Source: Xanthoparmelia taractica (lineage: Eukaryota; Ascomycota; Lecanoromycetes; Lecanorales; Parmeliaceae). From it: DNA of 64,000 nucleotides. Under the pieces are notes generated by a model. The model searched no databases, was not told the origin of the DNA, and saw only the letters and a program-made list of their open reading frames with translations. Numbering within the stretch: the first letter of the stretch is position 1; every line of letters begins with the position of its first letter. Shown here piece by piece: positions 23,801 through 36,094 of this stretch. Made by a program: the position numbers and the translations under genes. The stretch lies in NCBI GenBank assembly GCA_033085395.1, contig JANQBS010000026.1, positions 124,001-188,000 of the forward strand, written 5' to 3'.

Positions 23801-25368
23801 GTTACGGAGACTTTGCGATAGTGCAAATCTTGCTCAATGTCGGCATCGATGTCAATCGTAAAGGAGGAAAGCACGGAACAGCTCTGGTTGCGGCTTGCAG
23901 TTGTGGAAGTACTAGTGTAGTGAAACTTTTGCTCGAGAGTGACGCTGACCCTAACATTCAAGAATGCGGGCATTTTGACAACGCTTTACAGACTGCATGT
24001 GAAGTGGATAACGCAGGCATTGCGCTTTTTTTGCTGGAACATGGCGCGGACCCAAACCTTCATGGCGGTCGGTACGGCAGTGCGCTACATGCTGCTTTTT
24101 CTAAGGGGAACGAACTAATTATCAGCGCACTACTTACAAAGGGTGCGGACATCAAATATAGGGGGGGGTAAGTATTGCAGCATCCTTCAAGCTGCTGTGG
24201 CTAGCAAGAACGAGGCAGCAGTAAAAATCTCTTTGGAGCGTGGTCTGTCCGCCAATGAGAAAGGCGGATGGTTCACCTACCCATTGTTGCGAGCTACCGC
24301 CATCATTACATGTCCAGATTCGATCGTAAGACTTCTTCTAGACAATGGGGCAGATCCAAACCTAGAACGCGAAGGCGATGATTATTCAGACCAAATCTTC
24401 CGGACGGCTTTGCAGCATACATCCTCTGTCTCAAAGGCCAGTCTGCTACTGGATGCAGGAGCCAAGCTAGACACGGTTTCGGGATGGCTTGGCACTGCTT
24501 TGCACGCTGCAATTGCTGATGGAGGAAACCAGACAAGCTCAATTATCAAGTTCCTCATAGATCGTGGGGCAGATGTCAACAGAAAAGCCCCAACCATAGG
24601 CTCACCCTTGTGCTACGCAAGCGGGAAAGCACAGTTCGATGTCGTACGGCTTCTCATCGAAGCTGGTGCTGACCTACACTCGGTCGATAACGTTGGCCAC
24701 TCTGCGCTTCATATGACGATATGCCAATCACAAGCTGGCATAGAGCTATTCGATTACTGTGTTGATCTTGGTGCTGATCCATTGCTACTAGATCGAAGGG
24801 GATGCAACGGTCTCCACTATGCAGCCCGCGCAAATAATCTTCTAGTTTTAAGAAAGATTTTAGAACGTAAGCCTGACATTAACGTCATTGATAACTATGG
24901 CTGGACACCCCTTCACTGGGCAGCAGCAAGCACCGCGATATCGACAAGTATCATCAAGGCGTTACTAGATGAGGGATGCAACAAGGACATGAAAGACAAG
25001 GCTGGGAGAACAGCGCTAGACCTAGCTACAAAGCTTGAAAATAGTCAATCAGTTGCGATCTTGACAGCGGACGGCGTGCACATCGACGCATCGTTGGAGA
25101 ATGGTGTGGTTAGCGTTAAAGAGCAACTCTATCGTCATTGCGATGGATGCTTGATCGTAAGCAAACACTTGAATGGAAATTATTGCCAAGCTGACAGCTG
25201 TCTCCATAGAAACCCAATGTTTGTGGGTCTGAGAATTGGTACCAGTGCGTAGACTGTTACGGGAAATATGATCTCTGCTTTCGATGCATTCTGGATAAGG
25301 ACATCATACACTTCAACGACCATTCTTGGTCCAGTCACATATCTAGAGAAGTGATATTTTTAATATAG
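20816..25368 (+). pseudogene. NACHT-ankyrin-ZZ (NLR-like) receptor, disrupted
   Basis: The order is: an N-terminal fungal STAND domain (MDPLSATASVIACYQLASKV…), NACHT with P-loop GDSGCGKS (about 21570) and Walker B FMVIDALDE (about 21885), about 20 ankyrin repeats (about 23020-25080), and a C-terminal ZZ-type zinc finger (HCDGC…YQCVDCYGKYDLCFRC). Real introns appear near 22390-22440, at 23614-23665 and at 25157-25209. Four lesions break the frame: an in-frame TAA at 21836-21838, a shift near 21870-21885, a shift near 22545, and an extra G in a G8 run at 24161-24168. Proteins of this layout act in non-self recognition and heterokaryon incompatibility in fungi; that role here is inference. Sequencing error could explain single lesions but hardly all four. 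Confidence 0.85.
24161..24168 (+). repeat. G8 homopolymer at a frame break
   Basis: Eight G residues lie inside an ankyrin repeat. With seven, the repeat frame would continue; with eight, a TAA follows at once. It is either a true indel or a base-calling error. Confidence 0.7.
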
Positions 25369-27773
25369 AGCTAGTCTTTCCAGCGTGGAGGATCAGCATT
25401 CTAGTCCATCAGGATTTATATCGAGAAGGCTGCATTGCTCGGACCACTCGTTGTTCTGAGTTTAACGCCTATAAGGAAAATAGATAACGACCGCTATGGA
25501 TGAATAAGTTTATAATCACGATAGCTGGATATGAAAATGATTACCATCTACGAAATGTATGGAAACTTGCGAATCAGAACAAACTCCTATGTGTATACAA
25601 CATGTCTAAACCTCTACAGAAGAAGAACAAAGAAGAAGAATCAGAGGATGATGGTAGAATAGAAGCTATCGCAGCACCAGCTCCATGTCCATACCAGTCA
25701 AAACCAAGCCACTTCCAGCAAATATGCAAAAAGAAGGTATCCTTCTACCTCCCCGGGATTGTGTACAAGCCCCCCTTATCAACCGCTCGTACCTCACGAA
25801 CTCTCTACAAAAGCAAGCACCCACCAGGCTCATTATCCTTGGTATTGCTACCCGTCGGAAGACAAACAGGCTAAGAAATGAACAGGCACAAATATATGAC
25901 GGGTGCTATTATCAGTGATACCGAGTAGTTGAAAGCGAGACGAGTGGGCGGACATATCCAAGAAAAAAGTGCAGCATAAGCCGCTCGCTCGCAGTAGCCA
26001 CCGACTCTCTTCCTCTAGCTCTTATTCAAGGAAATTAGTACTAGGTTCGCGAGTGGCTAAATTTCGGCTTGCCAATTCCATTTTCATCTCTGCGAAATAG
26101 CTAAGGATTATTGATCCAGCTCTAGGAGGGTCGTAAGATATCGCCGAAATCGTAGTTCGATAGAGTAGATGCTAGCGATCATATCGAAGTCTTAAGAGTC
26201 AAATAATATATATGTGGTGAGCTTTTAAATGAAAAAATGATCGTAAATGTCTCGATTCGGGTGGCAAAAACACAAAACTCTCAAAAAAAAGTGTGCCAAG
26301 GATTCTCAAGCTTCCTGCATATATTGCACAATATGCTTGGGTGGGGTGGGAGAGGGGATGTGACATTTTACAGATTTGAACACAGTGCTGTGATGAAGAG
26401 TGCTATCAGGGGAGAGGGGGGTTTTTGGAGACGATATGTGAGGAGAGCAAGCGTGTCATTGGATCATCATGTGGAGTTGCTAGGCTAGTTATAGTGGTGC
26501 TGGTCATTAAGAAGGTTATGTTCTTGAAGGGGAAGGTCACCAAACGCCTTCCTCTGTCCGAATGTCAGGAGCATGGCATTTGATGCTTACTGTTCATTGT
26601 TCACGGCACGGCAAGGGTGCATGCAGAGGTTCAGCTCTTTGCAGAGGTTATCAGCAGGAGAAGCCCCTTCGTTATCAGACTCGAGCTCTCTGAGGCATAC
26701 ATCAAGGTTTGGCACGTCTTCGGTCTCATTTGGTATATTGGCTTAAAAAGGCTACCATCTATTCATCTTGCCAGGTACCCGCCTGCCTTGTCAGAAAATA
26801 GCAATAGTTGATTGTGAGTTCGATCACGCTGAGGACGATGTGCTGTGCATCTGCTTTCGCCACGCCCTTGAAGGAAGGTTTCCAGTGATTACGGAGCTTC
26901 CAGTATCAGGTACTTGGAAAGCAAAAGGAAAAGATACGAGGATGACGCTAGCTATGGACTTGGGTGAAGCCCTCGCTGGCAGCTTGACGGCTGAATTTAT
27001 CCCTCCAGAAAGGAAGAGCACCGGGGGAGAAGTATCAACCAGATTCGATAGCGGGTATGCAGGAGTCCACAAGCGTGATAATATCATCATTACTTTGGAG
27101 TTTCGAAAGACCTTTCATCCACCCCTAGTCGCTAGAGCAAGATGATATCTGAGACGTTACCCTGCATCAGACTACGATTTGCCAACGTCCTTCCGTCACT
27201 CTAGTTTTGACCATCACATTCCTGTGTTCTACCGTAGTCACCGGGCGTAAACCCTTGGGTGTAGTCAAAGTAAGCGTGGAACATGCGAGAATTTGGAGGC
27301 CATATTGATCTCGTTGTCAGGCAGACAGATGGTCGATGGGATAAGGATTAGAGACAGAGAGAGCTGGGGGTCAAGGGAGGGCAAGAACGCCATTGAAAGT
27401 AGCCAAGCAGGTTGGTTTACTGTTCCACGCTGCGTATGTTGTAGGGTTGCATAGATCAGACTTGAAACGAGGGTTACTTTATTATTTCCATGGAATGCGT
27501 TGGCTGAGGCCAATTGTGAATGGCTCGTTTGGATCTTGCTAATCCTGCGCATCAGACGGTGGAAAAGGCTGCATGGTTAGTATTGCTAATGTTGGTGTGT
27601 TCTGGGCACCGAGCCTAATTAAGGAGCTAATCAATCGCGTAGCCGCCATTCGCTATGAAATCCACTAGAGGCGGGGGCTAAGAATCACTTGCCGCGCGCT
27701 CAACGCCATTTCTTCTTGTTGAACCTTGATACTTAAGATATTTCTTGTCCATCCACTTTTACGTTCGAACGCC
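25369..27773. other. 2.4-kb interval, no recognised gene
   Basis: Low-complexity and fairly AT-rich in the first half. A plus-strand frame at 26768-27145 carries a protein-like stretch (FPVITELPVSGTWKAKGKD…) of about 100 codons. It has only a TTG at its 5' end, so it could be the last exon of a small gene or a relic. I do not recognise it. No other coding or RNA signal is seen. Confidence 0.4.
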
Positions 27774-29309
27774 ATGAGCACTGAGGTACTCTGTCCAAAG
27801 CCTCAGAGGCCTAACAAACGTGCCCTTGCAGATATCGATACCGACGCTTTGCCTGTAAGCAAGCACGCTCGGCGGTCACCACCTCCATTGCCAACTCCAT
27901 CGACCCACGGTCAGCGCTCTGAGAGCCCACGCCCACCTCGTCGCCCAACTTCACAGAGGCTCGAGGACCTCGATACCCGTAGCGCGCCTTCGGAGGAGCG
28001 TCGTCGACTGCAGTGGCCACGCTTTGAACCCAACGACGACCAGCACCTTAAAGTCACTCGCTCCGGCAGTGCTCCGCCGTGGCCTACTTGCGCGCCAGGG
28101 AACAAAAATTGTCGCCCACAGCTTCCGAATGACTCGTCAGTTGACGCTTGGATCTCCGCAGTCTTCAGTTCAGACCCTCGCCCAATCAGTCCCCCGAGCG
28201 ATCGCCCATCGAGTTGTCCGGCTACCGTTGACGTCAGCAAAGACAAGCGCACACCTCCGTCGCTTGCAACGATCAAGCAGATGTCGCAACAACCGTCACA
28301 ATATGGAGGAAATGTAGGCTCCGGCTCCGGCTCGGGCACCTCTCAGAGTGGCAGGCCTGGTACATCACACCCCTTGTATCGAGGCACGCTCTATAACAAC
28401 TACATCACTTTGGACTACTCGGGGAGGCAGATGCCAGAAGATCTGAGGACATTCGCAAGTACACAAATATTGAAGCAACGAGGGTCTCCTCAGTTAGGGG
28501 ATGAAGTTGTGTCTAAAGTGATAGACATGGCGGAGGAGCTCGCCGATAGCACTGAAGGCCCAACAGGGAAGCTCATTAGGACAGATATGTTCCCTTTCGA
28601 ACGTCCTGGCATTGCGGAAGGCGGGGATAGCGCATGGAGTACCGTTGCATTACCAAACAATCCTGAATATCAGTACGACGTTTCTGCGCCCAAGCCTGAC
28701 ACTCACTTCGGCTATCCCACCAACCAGAGGTCGGGCTGGTCGTATGCTCAATCTAACGTCATCACTCATCCAGTGGCGCGCCCTTATGCGCAACCGGCGA
28801 GAGGCAACACGTTTCCTTTCCTCATGGTTGAAATGAAGTCTGAAGCTGCTGGAGGGACAATCTACGTGGCCGAGAATCAAGCTGCAGGCAGCGGTTCTCA
28901 TTCTGTGAATGCTCTGTTATGGCTTCTTAAAGAAGCTGGTACCTATGACAGTTCTTCCCTGACGGATACGATCGCCTTCACGATTACCATGTCCCATCGA
29001 GAGGCCATATTCTACCTCCATTGGTACTCTGAAGCCGATCGCCGCTACTACATGTCGTTCCTGGAGTCTTACTCGTCCGTGACTGCCAAAGACATCCGAG
29101 CATGCAATAACACCGTCAAGAACATCATCGATTATGGGCTTGGAGCTCGAAGAACAGCAATTGGCACGGCTCTTGAAGCCCTGTTTTCCTTCCCACAACA
29201 TTGGAAGCAAGCACGTACCCCTAGTACAGCCCCATCGACACCTGCTTCTTCGCTCGCTGAAGAGGCGAGGCCGAACAAGAAAAGGAGATGCGAGGGTAGC
29301 AAGAGGTAA
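27774..29309 (+). CDS. DUF7924-type protein, PD-(D/E)XK nuclease-like
   Basis: A single exon of 511 residues. The N-terminal 200 residues are Pro/Ser/Arg-rich and probably disordered, with a basic PNKRALADIDTDALPVSKHARR region. The C-terminal half holds the conserved block FPFLMVEMKSEAAGGTIYVA and ENQAAGSGSHSVNALL, typical of a family common in fungi (DUF7924) that relates to the PD-(D/E)XK fold; VEMK supplies the E-x-K. The tail is basic (RPNKKRRCEGSKR), likely a nuclear signal. Many such proteins are lineage-specific and sit near NLR or HET genes. Nuclease activity is not shown by the sequence alone. I use the ATG at 27774; a TTG 16 codons upstream is in frame. Confidence 0.7.
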   Translation: MSTEVLCPKPQRPNKRALADIDTDALPVSKHARRSPPPLPTPSTHGQRSESPRPPRRPTSQRLEDLDTRSAPSEERRRLQWPRFEPNDDQHLKVTRSGSAPPWPTCAPGNKNCRPQLPNDSSVDAWISAVFSSDPRPISPPSDRPSSCPATVDVSKDKRTPPSLATIKQMSQQPSQYGGNVGSGSGSGTSQSGRPGTSHPLYRGTLYNNYITLDYSGRQMPEDLRTFASTQILKQRGSPQLGDEVVSKVIDMAEELADSTEGPTGKLIRTDMFPFERPGIAEGGDSAWSTVALPNNPEYQYDVSAPKPDTHFGYPTNQRSGWSYAQSNVITHPVARPYAQPARGNTFPFLMVEMKSEAAGGTIYVAENQAAGSGSHSVNALLWLLKEAGTYDSSSLTDTIAFTITMSHREAIFYLHWYSEADRRYYMSFLESYSSVTAKDIRACNNTVKNIIDYGLGARRTAIGTALEALFSFPQHWKQARTPSTAPSTPASSLAEEARPNKKRRCEGSKR

Positions 29310-31383
29310 TGGATCAAACAACTAGCTCGTACTTAGTTTGGCTTAGCTTCGTGAGTCGTTGAAGTGAGGCAGGAGGACAAATGCGTGGCGGCTTCGTCCT
29401 AGACATCGCCGAAGACTCTTTGACTCTAGCATATTGCAATTCGAGGGGTCGTCAGCAGCTAGTTTTGCCGCGGCGCCGGCAACACCGACGATTCCCTCCA
29501 CCGCCTAGCCGATGTCTGCGTACTTCGCCATCGGGCTGCCGGATGCGGTATGGGTGTCCGCGAGGAAGGCGAAGATGATGGCGGATGTTAGAGTTGGAAA
29601 ATGCATTCTGGAGGGAGAGAGGCAGGGATTGAGGGCTGTTTGTTGGGCAAGATTTCTGCAGAGAGATTTATCTTTGAATTTGGAAGCCCCCTGTGAGGGT
29701 TTTAGGTTTGGTGAGGTTGGAGTTGATGGGCAAGTGTAATGGAGTGCTTTGTGAGGGAATCACGGAGCATCTTATATAACTCCGGATGTTGTCGGCGTTA
29801 GGCAGAGATGGCAGTACTTGAGTACTAGGTAACGAGGGATGGCACTCAAGACTGGATCGTATAGTCATCCTGGTGAAAAGAGATGACTCGGGCAATATTT
29901 CCGATTTCGTGAGACAATGTATAAGATAGGAGCGGAATACCGCTATGTTAGCGTCGATCGTTCGATCTCGCATTGATGGCATATAGCCAGAGTAATAGAG
30001 CGATCTTCGTAGAACAAATATTATTTTCAGTAAAGAAAAGGATGACAACGGAAACAAAGGAAGTAAGCGTGGGATGGGCTACTTATGGTACATGAGCAAA
30101 CTCGCTATTTTCAACATCTATCTATCTCTATACGCAAGACGAGTCGGCAAGGAATAATTGAAAAGGGTCCGAATATCTTATCTTTAATATATATATCTCC
30201 ATGTTCTCTGCCGCTCATATCCGTGATATAACCGCTATGTAGACATTATTATGCTCTGTTATTATCATACACCTCCCCGCTGCTCCTAAAATTAAGCAAA
30301 CGGACGGGGCCCAAAAGAGCGGGTATGGTATATTTCTCTCTAGGCATGGTCTTCTTCGTGGGCACTGCTTCCGCTCTGCAGCTCAACTAGTATTCTCTTC
30401 TCCCCATCGACCCTGCAACGCCCTAAAAAATTGTCGTTGTGGATGTTAGAAATAGACAAAGAGAGACAACTGTGAGCAATACAATCAGTCACTCGACCTA
30501 TTCCTCGGGTGGCGGCATCATCCACAGCAATGATGACTCGGCCGGAAGCGCCTCGTTTGTGATTCAGGACGGTAACTGCGCTAGTCCTACACCCTCCCCC
30601 CACGCCTTTCCCCATCTTCCTCCTCGTTTCCTTCGCCGCACGTCTGCGAAAGAAGTAGACAGGCTGATGATTCTCCCCCCCTTCAGCCTACGCCTGCGAA
30701 TCCCCTACTTGTCCTTGTATAACGACAAAAATTGGCCAGTATATCTTGTACTCGAACGGGACTTATATTTCTTATAAGTATTAAGTCGCTATCTAAAAGA
30801 ACCGTTTTTTAAGAACTCTATTTTTATTATTAGCGTTATCTTTAAAGCCGAATTGCTAGACGAATGACTGGTGAAGCGTGGGCATGAGAGCATGGAGATG
30901 TGGCGCTGGCTCCGTGGTGCGGCGGTGGGGACAAAAGGCGGTGGAACTGGATATATTCGTTCGCCGGAGCGACAAATTGAGCAATGGGTATTTTGGGTCT
31001 AGGCTGCGTGTGGGAACGGCGTCGTACTTGGGATCAGCTGCGTCTGAGTAGTTTGTAAGATCCAGATATACAGCGAATCAAAAGCCACTGGTCCTTCTTT
31101 CTGGGGCAGAACGTTCTTGTTAAATGCACAACGCTTGCCCACAACTACCGTTGTCACTTGTCCATGCATTCGAATTCTGATAGTCGTTAGCCTGCATTTG
31201 TACGATAATGCTGAGTCAAGGTACCTATGTATCTGACGCTTGCGCAAGGATGCACTCGAGAGTGTGAAGGATGCGTGTGCCTTCCAATTCCAATATTTGG
31301 GTCGGAAAGGCTGCATGATCGGAGTCACCACCGTGACTGGCAGTTTTGGGTGTTGAAATGTCTCTTTGGCTATCGGATAATTG
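29310..31383. other. 2.1-kb interval, no recognised gene
   Basis: No open frame with recognisable content is seen on either strand. The stretch 30780-30870 is AT-rich. Local short frames overlap and conflict. Confidence 0.5.
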
Positions 31384-33391
31384 TTAGATAATGGTAATGG
31401 ATGTTTTTGGTGCGCTTGAAAACTCCATAAAGTCTTCGTCGGAGAAGTCAAAGGTGCCAATGCGTTCATAACACCCATGATTAGGTCCAAATTCTAGCCG
31501 GCGAAGCGCCAGACCCCAAACCTCGGAATCACTGTACAGTTGAAACATCGTAAGGTAAAAAATGTTGTCCGGTATCACCTGTGCAGAGTCATCCGAGCGA
31601 AAATAGCGACACGATGATGCTCTTAGAGGCCCCTCAATTTGCATGGATGCTGATTTAACCGGACCTGTAGCGGTACCATCGAAAGTTTCGATCTTGACAT
31701 CCTCAACGCACGCAAGCTGAGTATCTCCTGCAATGTCGTAGTCTCTATGGTGCTCGTACCAAATGGCGCCTTCGACAGAGGCCCATGACCACGTCGGGGC
31801 CCGATATTTTGAAGGTCGAAACGGTCGTCGGTTGTCTGCTCGTCCACTGACCCGCCAACAGAGCTCGTACTCAATAAAAAATCTAGAGTTCCACATACCT
31901 GCAATGTACTGAATACTGGTCTTGCTGTGGATCACGGAGGCGACACCAGCAATCGTGGCGAGCTTATCCTTTTCAAGCGTCAAATATCGGCTCGTATAAT
32001 CTAGCACAATGCTTCTCCATGAAAACCAGAAGTTCTGCATAGGACTTGTACGGAGACTGTTTCCGTACGACCAATGGCGAAACGATACGGGACTTCTACT
32101 CGCTATCATGCTTTTTAAACAGGCAATGGAGCGCGGCTTAAGCGAATGGGCAAGGAGATCAGGTCCTTCGCGGAGATCTGGTACTGCTTTCGGAAACATC
32201 TCAGAAGCCTCTTGACTGCGGCATACCCATTTTAATTGGGGTTTGCTATAAATCATTGAGCGCTTAGCCAGCAGCTGCTCTTGAAGCACCCAGGCTCTCT
32301 TTAGAAGTAGTGCTCCGTTCATGTCGTTTTCCAGCTGGACGGCGTGATCTATTAAGAAGAATGGAGATGGGCCATCCTTATGCCATTCCACCGTCACAGG
32401 AAACGGCGCTATTCTTGTCTGGCTACTCGAGTAAAAAAGCCGACCTGAGGCGTCCGCAGCATACGCGGCCTCTATATTGCATAGCGCATTGCTGTAAATC
32501 CCTCCCATCGCAGCTATCTCGCGTGTCCAGTCGAGCTCTTGATCCTGTATGATACACAAAGAATCGATCCAGAGGTATCGGATTTCTAGGTGGCGGCAAA
32601 CAGTGATTGCATCCTGGTAGAGCGCGGGAAGTTCTGAGATAGATATCCCATCTTGCATGTTGTCTATAGTGGTGGTCTTAAGCTTGACAACTTCAATTTG
32701 ACCCCAGCAGTGGCTGAGAGTTAGATAAGGGCCACTTATTGCCTGTGGTCGAGGTTCGACAAGGCGGACTGTCGAACATTTCTCGTTTCCTACATCGAGG
32801 ACGCGTGTTGGCATCCACTCTCCAAAGGTAGACTTGCACGCCGGATGATTCTCATTGCAATCCCGAATCCATTGTTTTTGAAGGTCCCAGGATGCAGAAC
32901 AATCATTTCTAAGACCCGGGACATAGTCACCAAGAGATTTTGAGAGTTCTAGTGAAGCCTTAGCCCCTGGAGAAAAGTTATAGACGGGTAGAACATTTAC
33001 TTTGAGCAGCAAGAAGATAGAACTTGATTGAAGGAGGTGGAACGCTCCAAGATTGTTCCACATTTTCCCACGAGAAATCTAGCCTATATTCTAGACCACT
33101 GCAATATAGCTCTTCCGTAATTGGGTCAGCAATGTCTCGCCCATGTATTGTTTTTACCTGATCACGGGCCCAATCGAGAGTATAGACTGTTGATAATCCA
33201 TACCATCGATTGTCTCCAAAGGGTCGATCAGGGTGGTTCATAAGCTGGGTCCAAAGCCGTCCACAAATGTCACATCCCTGCCTATAAGACATACACACTT
33301 TTTCAGTAGTCCGTTGGTGGGGAAAGCTTTCTTCGCCCGATAACCCTCTGTCCGACCTGCGAAAAACGTTTAAACATGACTTGCAGTACAT
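31384..33391 (-). CDS. HET domain protein
   Basis: Minus-strand exons 33391-33001 and 32966-31384 give 657 residues. The HET core is plain: YLTLSHCWGQIEVVKLKTTT, then LYQDAITVCRHLEIRYLWID and SLCIIQDQELDW, then GIYSNALCNIEAAYA. A CxxC-type start (MYCKSCLNVF) and the late RAPTWSWASVEG are also usual for the family. HET proteins trigger incompatibility reactions after non-self fusion in Podospora and Neurospora, but most are untested. The intron joining the two frames is only 34 nt (GTAAAT...CTCCAG), very short for a fungus. Without it the frame would stop soon after LLAAQSKCSTRL. The window puts it near an NLR relic and a DUF7924 gene. Confidence 0.85.
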
Positions 33392-33791
33392 ATCAGAAGC
33401 TAGTAAGAAGCAGATATATCTTGTATGTAAATGGCGTCACAATGTACTCAGGCGCTAATGTCATGGGAGTAAGGTATGGTTCCAGCTCAAGTCCCCTCCA
33501 GATCATGCTAGACCGCATGTGTCCTAGCGCCTTGGCACCTTCACATGCTCGCTCGATGATTACCTAATACCTGAATCACGTGACTATAGGGCGGCGCCTA
33601 CGTTACATCACCCCCATGAATCGTGCAAAATCATCGTTATCCCATCACACCTATGGATCAGACAGAGAGCCATGGAAAGAGGTATATCCTAGTAGTCACT
33701 CCCATCTTATAGCCTTGCTAATAGTCTCACATCAATTCTATATAAGTACCCCTTAGAAATCTTCAAAGCTCAGATGGACAGGAGTATATAT

Positions 33792-33810
33792 ATCAATCAA
33801 TCAATCAATC
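33792..33810 (+). repeat. (ATCA)n microsatellite
   Basis: About 4.75 copies of ATCA lie in the gap between the HET gene and the amidase relic. Confidence 0.9.
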
Positions 33811-33887
33811 CCTCTTGTTCGCCTTCTTACGAACAACGACGCAGAAATCGACGAGCGTTGCATTGAAAGATAAGATTCCTCCCAATC

Positions 33888-36019
33888 TAGGTCGAGAGAC
33901 AGCGTCCAACCTCCCCCACTCTCGCGAGAACCTTCTCCTCCTCTAGCCGCTTGCCCATAATCTGCAGACCGATGGGAGCCCCATGGAACACATTAGGGTC
34001 ATCTTCCCGCAAAATCAATTAGCGAACGTCTCCCGCGAATCCACTAGGTACCGTCGTTGCAGTCAACGGTGGGGCTACTGCTTCACTTACAGCTTTCCCA
34101 AATCTGTCGATCCATATCACCAACCGGTTCATGCGCCTTCCACCTCTCCTTGTTCCCGTCAACCACTCGATCGACCTTTCCCGCCGGCACAGTGACTACC
34201 GTATAATCAAGTACGTTGCCTGCGCCCGTGTACCCAAAATAAGTCCCCTTCCCAGGCTCCACCGATGTGCTCGGCGCCACGGGCATGATGACTGCATCGA
34301 CAGCACGCCCTTAGCGTGTAAGTTTGCGGTAGATTGCCAGTAGGATAGGTATCATTCTTGATAGTCAACCTTGCGCCTCTGCAGCGCCCAGTGGGCGGAG
34401 ACGGTGGAGACCGGTAGGGTACCGGGCTCAGAGCCGTAGGAGATGGCGAGCTGGGGGACTGGAGGTTCTCCCGAGAGAGCGAGTGTGTTATGGATATCGG
34501 CGCCACCGTCGGCGGTAAAAGTCTGGAACTGATGAGGGAGGGGTAGGGTTACCGACCTTGCTCATCCTTCGGACGAAAATACGACGAGCGCCGATGATGG
34601 AGGGAGACAACCTGAACAGATAGAACTGAGACTTACCAGGATTTCAAATGCTTCCGAATGAGGCGGCGGTACCCAATCGATGACCTGGGAAGCTTTGATA
34701 AGTCCATTGTGCTTGAACGACCAAGCCGCCATCACGACTTACCTCGTGTCCACGGGCCTTCAATTTTTCAACAGTTCCTGCTATAGCACGCTGGATGGGT
34801 GGGTGGGGCATCACAATACCATTCAGCCCATCACGCCGAAGCAAAGTCCCGATGTCGCTGCCCTTTCATGGATGTCTGCTTGCTCTTCACCTCGCCATGG
34901 AGGTTTGATGGCCTTGGGGTCCAATTTCCACAGTTCGGTGTCCAGCAGAACTCTTACCATAAGTTCTAGATCTGCAGGAGAATGGGCGATTGGTCCAATC
35001 ACGGATGAGACGATGTTTTGCCCTTCCATCTGGGCGTGATGTGAGTGTTTGCTATCGAGACGCGCTTGGAGGAAATTCTAGGGTGTACTCACACTGTTGG
35101 CAACACCCTTACAGGGCAGCCTTCCCTCTGACGGCTTCAGCCCATACAGGCCACTCACGCCGGCCGGCAAGCGAACTGAAGCGCCTGCAAACTCTCAGTG
35201 ATCCTTCAAGGTCGTTTCTGACAAGGAACTCCTGACCAATATGTTGTATCAGTGCCGAGTCCAAGGAGACTGCCTCTTATCGCAATGAGTGACGCTTCCC
35301 CTAAGTAACAGTCATCGAGTCAGCCAACTTCTCCTGGCAGCTCCAGCAGGTGAATATATTCTCAAGGTGGAGAATGCTAGCGACCTACCACCGGACGAAC
35401 CTCCTGATGAGAGATTCCGATTGTGAGCATTTTAAGTTTAGCCAATGATATTGTTATTCGTCTCAATGGCCTAATGGGTGCATGTTCGTCAGTCGGACTC
35501 ACAGGCTGAATGAAAGGCTTGAGGGTCAAGAGCAATCCTTTACCATCAGACTCGGTGGCACATTCGTCTTCACATAGAATACAGCCCCAGCTTCCCGCAA
35601 GATCTTGACCACCTCCGATTCGGTGTCTCTTGTCTCTCTCTTCCCGAGCCAGGCAATGTAGCCAACGGATGATTTGACTCTATTAACACGGAATGCATCC
35701 TTGAGAGAGACGGGCAGACCACGCAGCGGGCCTATAGGTTTCCCATGGGTCTCGAAATACAGGTCCAATTCGGCGGCTCGCCTGAGAGCCTCTTCAAACA
35801 TGACCTCGCTGAGACAGTTAACCTATTCAGCAAGCAGCGTCGTTAGCGAGCAAGGCGAATAGTGTAAGCGGTACAGGGTGGACTTACCAATTAATGCGCC
35901 ATCGTGGCTCGGCGACAGAAAGCGGTAGTGACTTAGACTGCCGTAAACGTACAGTCGGCAATCTTCCGAACGAGCGCTTCCCCCTTGCCAATACTCTCCC
36001 AGTCTGCCCCTGTCGCCAT
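33888..36019 (-). pseudogene. Amidase (acetamidase-like), RIP-like decay
   Basis: Amidase-signature blocks occur in order on the minus strand: ARRAAELD-like and GPLRGLPVSLKDAF (about 35780-35700), GSSGG (about 35390), SLLGLGTD, VIGPIAHSPADLELMVRVLL, and DPNVFHGAPIGLQIMGKRLE close to the stop at 33888-33890. In-frame TAA codons stand at 35933-35935 and 35891-35893, the second where relatives have Gln (AHQLVN), and at 35438-35440 and 35432-35434 next to the GGSSGG block. Several stretches also shift frame. Some introns keep normal splice ends (for example the one removing 35825-35887). Amidases hydrolyse acetamide or related amides; this copy should be inactive. The N-terminus before 36019 is uncertain. 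Confidence 0.85.
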
Positions 36020-36083
36020 TTCTAAAGATACGATAATTTGTTCCTGCAGGAGCAAGGAAAGGTGGCAGAGGGCGAAACGGATT

Positions 36084-36094
36084 GGGGGGGGGGG
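36084..36094 (+). repeat. G11 homopolymer
   Basis: Eleven G residues lie just upstream of the amidase relic. It is a likely spot for assembly error. Confidence 0.85.

Noticed and set aside
25500..25874. 124-codon plus-strand frame after the NLR relic
   Set aside because: Low-complexity, no family, no start context; overlaps another frame. Treated as non-coding.
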